A DNA stretch of 64,000 nt from Zygaena filipendulae (taxonomy: Eukaryota; Arthropoda; Insecta; Lepidoptera; Zygaenidae), in assembly GCA_907165275.2 (NCBI GenBank), contig OU015654.1, forward strand, positions 389,501 through 453,500, read 5' to 3'. The notes under the pieces are model-generated. The model was not told where the DNA came from and searched no databases. It worked only from the letters and a program-made list of their open reading frames with translations. This document shows, piece by piece, positions 57,245 to 64,000 of this stretch (the stretch's first letter is position 1; each line of letters starts with the position of its first letter). Position numbers and translations under genes: made by a program.

Positions 57245-57465
57245 AAAAAGGTTGATAAAATAAAAAAAAAAAAAAACAAAAAATACAAAAACGCCCTACA
57301 CTAAAAGTAAAATAACAAAATACTGATTCGGAAAACAAAAATGCACGTAATATTATTATTTGTATGTGATAGTGCTATCTATTGATCGTTTCGAAGTCGG
57401 TGCCAAGCCCGTTCGTACACAACATAAAAAAAAAACAGTCGAAGTCGGTTAAAAATTGTAAATAA
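57245..57465. mobile_element. Element of the GAAGTCGGTTTT family, degenerate
   Basis: GTAAAATAACAAAATACTGA, GTTTCGAAGTCGGTGCCAAG and GTCGAAGTCGGTT match the 27098 copy. Confidence 0.52.
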
Positions 57466-57705
57466 AAAAAAACCTTTCATAGTTAAGGTTTTTTTTAAAA
57501 GGGGGTAAGTAATGACTGTTAGAGGTGTTATAAAAAATTTAAGGTGGAAGCCACAGGGGAAGTTTTAGAATGCTAACATTCCGTTTGATTTCCCAACGGG
57601 CCCTGCAACTGCCGTCTCCATTCTCCTTACTCCATACATATTGTGAATAGCTTTTACTCTATCACATTTATACTTTTGATGCCATCGTTTAACCCTTTAT
57701 TACAA

Positions 57706-58468
57706 ACTAGCTGAGCCCCGCGATTTCACCCGCGGTGGTTTGAGAGTTTCCCTAAAGAATAGGGTAGTTTACACTATGTGAGAAAAATAACAAAATGCAT
57801 GCTTATGATGCAGTTCGGAAAAAGTAAATGAGAAATGTCAATATTTTTTAATAAAAATGCTATAAAATACATTTTATGATTCGGTTTTAAATATTGTCTT
57901 TTTTAATATGTGCTTTTTTAATGTCTGAAACGCCATTTACCATAATGTGACGTCAATCCGTTAGTAAACAATCTAGGATATGTTTTGATTTACACTGCGA
58001 GCACTGTAAAGTATGACATTTATGACAGGACGAATTTCTCCTTACTGAGAGCATTGAACACTGAACAGTGCTCGCAGTGTATTTCGGAACATACACTTTC
58101 TTTTGCTGTCGTTTTGTTTACTATCCAAGTGACGTCACGAGCTAAAAGTATGGCAACTTAGCGTTTCCGCTTGTAATTTCAAAATAATAAATAAAATATC
58201 GTTTTTAAGACATTTTCCGGTTATATAAGATTTGAATAAAATTTCCACTGGTTCAATACGATCTCAGGATAAATTTAAAACAGTTTTCCAAAAAAGGTGA
58301 CATTCCCTATTCTAGGTTAAACTTTCCTAAAGGGGTAAATATAAACTTTTTTCTTGAATCACTTTATTGGTGAAAACCGCATGAAAATTCGTCCAGTAGT
58401 TTTTGAGTTTATCGCGAACAGACAGACAGTTGCGGTGGAGGACTTGGTTTTGTAATTATATATAGTGA
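57706..58468 (-). mobile_element. Helitron-like element, reversed, interrupted
   Basis: ACTAGCTGAGCCCCGCGATT at left; GGTGAAAACCGCATGAAAAT and CCAGTAGTTTTTGAGTTTAT at right, of the ACTACATAGTATAAAAC subtype in reverse. Split by a foldback element at about 57766-58325. Confidence 0.62.
57766..58325. mobile_element. Foldback element with two CRE sites, nested in a Helitron-like element
   Basis: AATAGGG at the left and CCCTATT at the right bound it. ACACTGCGAGCACTGT (57992-58007) and its exact inverse (58065-58080) form 16-bp arms. Outside these, TGACGTCA at 57948-57955 and 58130-58137 sit in inverted surroundings ending in AGTAAAC / GTTTACT. No coding capacity. Confidence 0.65.
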
Positions 58469-58469
58469 C

Positions 58470-58668
58470 TGGCTGTTCGCCATGGTTTCACCCGCGTGTC
58501 TTCGGAATTCCCACAGGGATCCCTAAGTAAAAATAAGTACCTACCGAGCGTCCTGTTATGTAGCCTTGGCGAATTTTAAACAAAATTTAATGATGATCAG
58601 TTGAATAGTTAACGTGTATCAAACAAATACACAAATAAACACATTTGAATATTAGGTATTTGTCTAGT
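58470..58668 (-). mobile_element. Helitron-like element, reversed
   Basis: GACTGGCTGTTCGCCATGGT, TTCACCCGCGTG at left; TTTGAATATTAGGTATTTGT at right. Abuts the previous copy. Confidence 0.52.
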
Positions 58669-59389
58669 TACTTTAAAAAAAATAATGTTATGTTTTTTTT
58701 TTGAGGAAAAAGTTTTAGTACTGTAGGTACGTGTACACTTTCCTTCAATAGGTACATCTTTATACATACTTACATAATGTTATGATAACTTCTGAATACC
58801 TACTGGTTTTTTTGGAGGCAGTATCACAAAAGCCTATTTGGTATTAAAAGTTCAATAATTCTAGTAAAACTAAAAGAATTACGAAGAATTTTCCACCGCA
58901 ACCAACGTCTCTGCGCAACGGTGCATAAAAAGTTTTTCGAGGCCTGTGACCTGCCAAGCGAAAATAACACTTAATTACCGGAATTTAAGGGCTCTAGTTG
59001 CGGAAGTTTTCCGCTTCGGATTTCGTGAGGACGTTATGAGAGGTGCACTTGAATTTTGGGGTTTGGTGCAAGGTAAAAGCGTATTTAAGGTTGAATGCCG
59101 TAGAGTTAACCTGTATGTCCACTGGTTTACAAATTTATTTATTAGAATAATTTAACTTGAATAAGATGTCATAAATATAGAATCTTTACAAATGAATTGA
59201 ATCCTATATTGATTGATATATTGACATATGGTTCCCTTGTGAAATAAATATCTCGAATTAAAATCTTTTATATTTCATTATTTGTTAATGTTTCCGTCCG
59301 TGAAAAGTAAACAAGTAAGTACCTTGTTTACTTTCAAACAACATCAAATACAGGTACGAAACTATGTCTATTGTCTATATCTATACATA
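58669..59389. other. Unassigned stretch
   Basis: 58900-59110 is GC-richer with a 69-codon frame (58946-59155) without known domain. Nothing recognised. Confidence 0.3.
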
Positions 59390-59686
59390 TAAATATAATT
59401 AAAGTGTCTGTTTGTAATTCCAAATTAACAGCTTTTCATTAAATGCATATGAAACCACCTATGTAAGGTAGATACTTACCAAAAATCAATTTTTAATTTT
59501 TTGGTCTGTCTGTCTGCCTGTCCGTGTGTTACGGTTAATCTCTGATATGGCTAGACCGATTTTAACGGGACTTTTACTAGCAGGCAGCTGATGTGAAAAG
59601 GAGTAATTTAGGCTACTTTTATTGAAGAAAAAAATTGTTCCTGCCGGAATTGTGAAACTCTGGTTAAACCGCGGGCTACCACTAGT
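59390..59686 (+). mobile_element. Helitron-like element, GTGTCTGT subtype
   Basis: AAGTGTCTGTTTGTAATTCC at left, GGTCTGTCTGTCTGCCTGTC, AGCAGGCAGCTGATGTGAAA, end AAACCGCGGGCTACCACTAG. Confidence 0.62.
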
Positions 59687-60005
59687 ATTATAAGAATATC
59701 ATGTAGAAGCAAACAGCCTCTACACAAAGTTCTCGAACTGCGATATTCGCGCGTATAAGGTGATTCGTTTATTATAAAGCTTATAGCGCTGTATCTTATG
59801 CCTTGTGCCCCAAAACCACATGCTTAGAAAGTCTGGTTTAGAGACGCCTTCGCGGAAAATTTTCAAACTTGCCTTTATGAAAGTTTATTCTTCAAATGTA
59901 GGGGCGACGTTAAAGTGTTCGCTCCACGTTTTGCTGGATTGATGCGAGATTTTCAGCATGGGATGCTCTTTTTTTGGTCCAACACAGACTTTGAACGCGT
60001 AATTC
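59687..60005. other. Unassigned stretch
   Basis: No family or frame recognised. Confidence 0.3.
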
Positions 60006-60236
60006 TTACAATTTTTTATTATAAATGTAAAAGTGAGTATGTTTGTTATGCTTTCACCCCTTAACTACTCAACCGATCATCATGAAACTTTGGTACACAC
60101 GTTATCAGGGGTAGGGTATCTACTTTTTCCGAAATTAACGCGCGAATAATCAAAACGATTGCTGATGTTATAAGAAGTAACTTAAGCTACTTTTATCACC
60201 TATGTGAACCTGGCAGCTGATTTCAAAATAATTGTT
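60006..60236 (+). mobile_element. Helitron-like fragment leading into the satellite
   Basis: TTTTTTATTATAAATGTAAA to GTTATCAGGGGTAGG is the common type. From 60150, GCTGATGTTATAAGAAGTAA then CTTAAGCTACTTTTA matches the middle of the GTGTCTGT subtype. The satellite follows where the element's 3' part would be. Confidence 0.55.
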
Positions 60237-63200
60237 TTTTATGAATTGCGTAGGATTGTACCCGGTTTGTACCGGATTGTACCGTTTTTAAAATCGTTTG
60301 TACCTTAAGGGGGTCAAAGTTACCGGGCTCCGAAAATTTTGAACTAAGTCCCCTTAACAACATGAACAGGGTGAATAGTTATCAACTTTTATGACTTGCA
60401 TACGATTAAACCCGGTGAGTAGAGGATTGTACCGCTTTTAAAACTAATTTTTACTTAAGGGGGTCAAGGCAACATGACTCCGAAAAATTTTTTTTTACAA
60501 AAAATAATAATAATGAATTGCAAAGGATTGTACCCGGTTTGTCCTGGATTGCACCGTTTTTTAAATCTTTTGTTTTTAAGGGGGTCAAAGTTACCGGACT
60601 CCGAAAATTTTAAAACTAAGTCCCCTTAACAACATGAACAGGGTGAATAGTAATCAACTTTTATGACTTGCATACGATTGTACCCGGTGAGTAGAGGATT
60701 GTACCGCTTTAAAATGAATTTTTACTGAAGGGGGTCAAGGCAACATGACTCCGAAATTTTTTTTTTTACAAAAAATAAAAATAATGAATTGCAAAGGATT
60801 GTACCCAGTTTGTGCTGGATTGCACCGTTTTTTAAATCTTTTGCAATTTAAGGGGGTCGAAGTTACCGGACTCCGAAAATTTTGATACTAAGTCCCCTTA
60901 ACAACATGAACAGGGTGAATAGTAATCAACTTTTATGATTTGCATGCGATTGTACCGGGTGAGTAGAGGATTGTACCGCTTTTAAAATGAATTTTTACTT
61001 AAGGGGATCAAAGTTACGAAGCAACGAAAATTTGGTAATGAACCCCCTTAACCACATAGCCGGGTGAATAAAAATTAACTTTTATGATTTGCATACGATT
61101 GTACCCGATAGGTAGAGGATTGTACCGCTTTAAAAATTAATTTTTACTTAAGGGGATCAAAGTTATGGAACTACGAAAATTTGGTACTGAACCCCCTGAA
61201 CCAAATGAACAGGGTGAATAGTAATCAACTTTTATGACTTGCATACGATTGTACCCGGTGAGTAGAGGATTGTACCGCTTTTAAAATTGATTTTTACTTT
61301 AGGGGATCAAAGTTACGAAGAAACGAAAATTTGGTACTAAACCCCCTTAACCACATGAACATGGTGAATACTTTTTAAGTTTTATGACTTGCATACGATT
61401 GTACCCGATAGTAAGAGGATTGTACCGCTTTAAAAATTAATTCTAACTTAAGGGGATCAAAGTTATAGAACTACGAAAATTTGGTGAAAATTTGTTACTT
61501 GAACCCCCATAAACACATGAACAGGGTGAATAGTAATCAACTTTTATGACTTGCATACGATTGTACCCGGTGAGTAGAGGATTGTACCGCTTTTAAAATT
61601 AATTTTTACTTAAGGGGATCAAAGTAACGATGCAACGAAAATTTGGTACTAAACCCCCTTAACCACATGAACATGGTGAATACTTTTTAACTTTTATGAC
61701 TTGCATACAATTGTACCCGATAGGAAGAGGATTGTACCGCTTTAAAAATTAATTTTAACTTGAGGGGATCAAAGTTATAGAACTACGAAAATTTGGTGAA
61801 AATTTGGTATTTGAACCCCCTTAAACACATGAGCTGGGTGAATAGTAATCAACTTTTATGCCTTGCATACGATTGTACCCGGTGAGTAGAGGATTGTACC
61901 GCTTTTAAAACTAATTTTTACTTAAGGGGATCAAAGTTACGAAGCAACGAAAATTTGGTACTAAACCCCCTTAACCACATGAACATGGTGAATACTTTTT
62001 AAGTTTTATGACTTGCATACGATTGTACTCGATAGGTAAAGGATTATACCGCTTTAAAAATTAATTTTAACTTAAGGGGATCAAAGTTATAGAACTACGA
62101 AAATTTGGTGAAAATTTGGTATTTGAACCCCCTTAAACACATGAGCTGGGTGAATAGTAATCAACTTTTATGACTTGCATACGATTGTACCCAGTGAGTA
62201 GAGGATTGTACCGCTTTTAAAACTAATTTTTACTTAAGGGGATCAAAGTTACAAAGCAACTAAAATTTGGTACTAAACCCCCTTAACCACATGAACATGG
62301 TGAATACTTTTTAAGTTTTATGACTTGCATACGATTGTACCCGATAGTAAGAGGATTGTACGCTTTAAAAATTAATTTTAACTTAAGGGGATCAAAGTTA
62401 TAGAAGTACGAAAATTTGGTGAAAATTTGGTACTTGAACCCCCTTAAACACATGAACAGGGTGAATAGTAATCAACTTTTATGACTTGCATACGATTGTA
62501 CCCGGTGAGTAGAGGATTGTACCGCTTTTAAAATTAATTTTTACTTAAGGGGATCAAAGTTACGAAGCAACGAAAATTTGGTAGTAAACCCCCTTAACCA
62601 CATTAACATGGTGAATACTTTTTAACTTTTATGACTTGCATACGATTGTACCCGATAGGTAGAGGAATGTACCGCTTTAAAAATTAATTTTAACTTAAGG
62701 GGATCAAAGTTATAGAACTACGAAAATTTGGTAAAAATTTGGTATTTGAACCCCCTTAAACATATGAACAGGGTGAATATTAATCAACTTTTATGACTTG
62801 CATACGATTGTACCCGGTGAGTAGAGGATTGTACCGCTTTTAAAATTAATTTTTACTTAAGGGGATCAAAGTTACGAAGCGACGAAAATTTGGTATTTGA
62901 ACCCCCTTAAACACAAGAACAGGGTGAATATTAATCAACTTTTATGACTTGCATACGATTGTACCCAGTAAGTAGAGGATTGTACTGCTTTTAAAACTAA
63001 TTTTTGCTTAAGGGGATCAAAGTTACAAAGCAACGAAAATTTGGTACTAAACCCCCTTAACCACATGAACATGGTGAATACTTTTTAAGTTTTATGACTT
63101 GCATACGATTGTACTCGATAGGTAAAGGATTATACCGCTTTAAAAATTAATTTTAACTTAAGGGGATCAAAGTTATAGAACTACGAAAATTTGGTGAAAA

Positions 63201-64000
63201 TTTGGTATTTGAACCCCCTTAAACACATGAGCTGGGTGAATAGTAATCAACTTTTATGACTTGCATACGATTGTACCCAGTGAGTAGAGGATTGTACCGC
63301 TTTTAAAACTAATTTTTACTTAAGGGGATCAAAGTTACAAAGCAACTAAAATTTGGTACTAAACCCCCTTAACCACATGAACATGGTGAATACTTTTTAA
63401 GTTTTATGACTTGCATACGATTGTACCCGATAGTAAGAGGATTGTACGCTTTAAAAATTAATTTTAACTTAAGGGGATCAAAGTTATAGAAGTACGAAAA
63501 TTTGGTGAAAATTTGGTACTTGAACCCCCTTAAACACATGAACAGGGTGAATAGTAATCAACTTTTATGACTTGCATACGATTGTACCCGGTGAGTAGAG
63601 GATTGTACCGCTTTTAAAATTAATTTTTACTTAAGGGGATCAAAGTTACGAAGCAACGAAAATTTGGTAGTAAACCCCCTTAACCACATTAACATGGTGA
63701 ATACTTTTTAACTTTTATGACTTGCATACGATTGTACCCGATAGGTAGAGGAATGTACCGCTTTAAAAATTAATTTTAACTTAAGGGGATCAAAGTTATA
63801 GAACTACGAAAATTTGGTAAAAATTTGGTATTTGAACCCCCTTAAACATATGAACAGGGTGAATATTAATCAACTTTTATGACTTGCATACGATTGTACC
63901 CGGTGAGTAGAGGATTGTACCGCTTTTAAAATTAATTTTTACTTAAGGGGATCAAAGTTACGAAGCGACGAAAATTTGGTACTAAACCCCCTTAACCACA
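60237..64000. repeat. Tandem satellite, about 24 monomers of 147-165 bp, continues past the window
   Basis: Each monomer has GACTTGCATACGATTGTACC, GAGGATTGTACCGCTTT, TACTTAAGGGGATCAAAGTT, ACGAAAATTTGG and AACCCCCTTAA. From about 61000, two types mostly alternate: a shorter one (CCCGGTGAGTAG, GAAGCAACG, about 147-151 bp) and a longer one (CCCGATAGGTAG, ATAGAACTACG, about 160-164 bp) with a doubled AAATTTGGTGAAAATTTGG. Monomers at 60240-60960 are the most diverged (GGGGGTCAAAGTTACCGG). Confidence 0.95.
61935..63990. repeat. Higher-order repeat of the satellite, period 1,086 bp
   Basis: The unusual variants TGTACTCGATAGGTAAAGGA (62025 and 63111), CCCGATAGTAAGAGG (62340 and 63426) and AACCACATTAACATGG (about 62595 and 63681) all recur at exactly +1,086 bp, equal to seven monomers. 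One monomer is a short/long hybrid, which explains the odd number. The second unit is cut by the window edge. Confidence 0.9.

Noticed and set aside
57948..57955. Membership of the 57.8-58.3 kb element in the CRE-bearing MITE family
   Set aside because: Apart from the octamers, the ends and interior do not match copies b to f.
60237..64000. CRISPR-like array
   Set aside because: Whole monomers repeat without unique spacers, and the context is eukaryotic. It is a satellite.

Overview
The window is AT-rich eukaryotic DNA that I read as lepidopteran (butterfly or moth). The reasons are the many short interspersed repeats ending in a CCGCGG-type hairpin plus CAGCTAGT (Helitron-like), elements with GAAGTCGGTT ends, CR1/RTE-type LINE tails, Tc1-like and other TIR transposons, and a Ty3/gypsy LTR element. 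I found no recognisable conserved host housekeeping gene. Nearly everything recognisable is transposon-derived, apart from one locally duplicated gene family at 42.4-56.2 kb.

Layout. 1-1854: 3' part of a Ty3/gypsy element (integrase and 3' LTR), running off the left edge. 3294-4821: Tc1-like DD34E transposon, coding sequence broken, both TIRs and TA flanks kept. 5775-9566: 3.8-kb DNA transposon with palindromic ends, 4-bp ATCG target duplications and a frameshifted transposase carrying a DNCxxQNKN motif. 9.8-41 kb: dense mosaic of MITEs, Helitron-like copies and LINE fragments, including a CR1/Jockey-type LINE nested inside a MITE (12811-15754), a MITE family with two CRE palindromes per copy, and a strong 36-bp-arm hairpin at 29.03-29.11 kb.

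42.4-56.2 kb: eight same-strand (-) copies, labelled A to H here, of a gene family I do not recognise. Copy A (293 codons from its first ATG) and copy G (205 codons) are open. The others are broken by premature stops, a 7-bp deletion of the start codon, an internal deletion or insertions. A and G share an ATG position, upstream sequence and a possible 59-bp 5'-UTR intron. Copies C to G (where the tail region is preserved) share a stop that removes the arginine-rich tail of copy A. D and E are near-identical with an 847-bp period.

60.2-64 kb: a tandem satellite of about 147-165-bp monomers, with a 1,086-bp higher-order repeat at the right, starting inside a Helitron-like fragment and running off the right edge.

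The best candidates for something undescribed are the A-H family, the satellite array, the palindromic-ended transposon and the CRE-bearing MITEs. The overall picture is a gene-poor, repeat-rich (possibly heterochromatic or sex-chromosomal) segment; that is inference.
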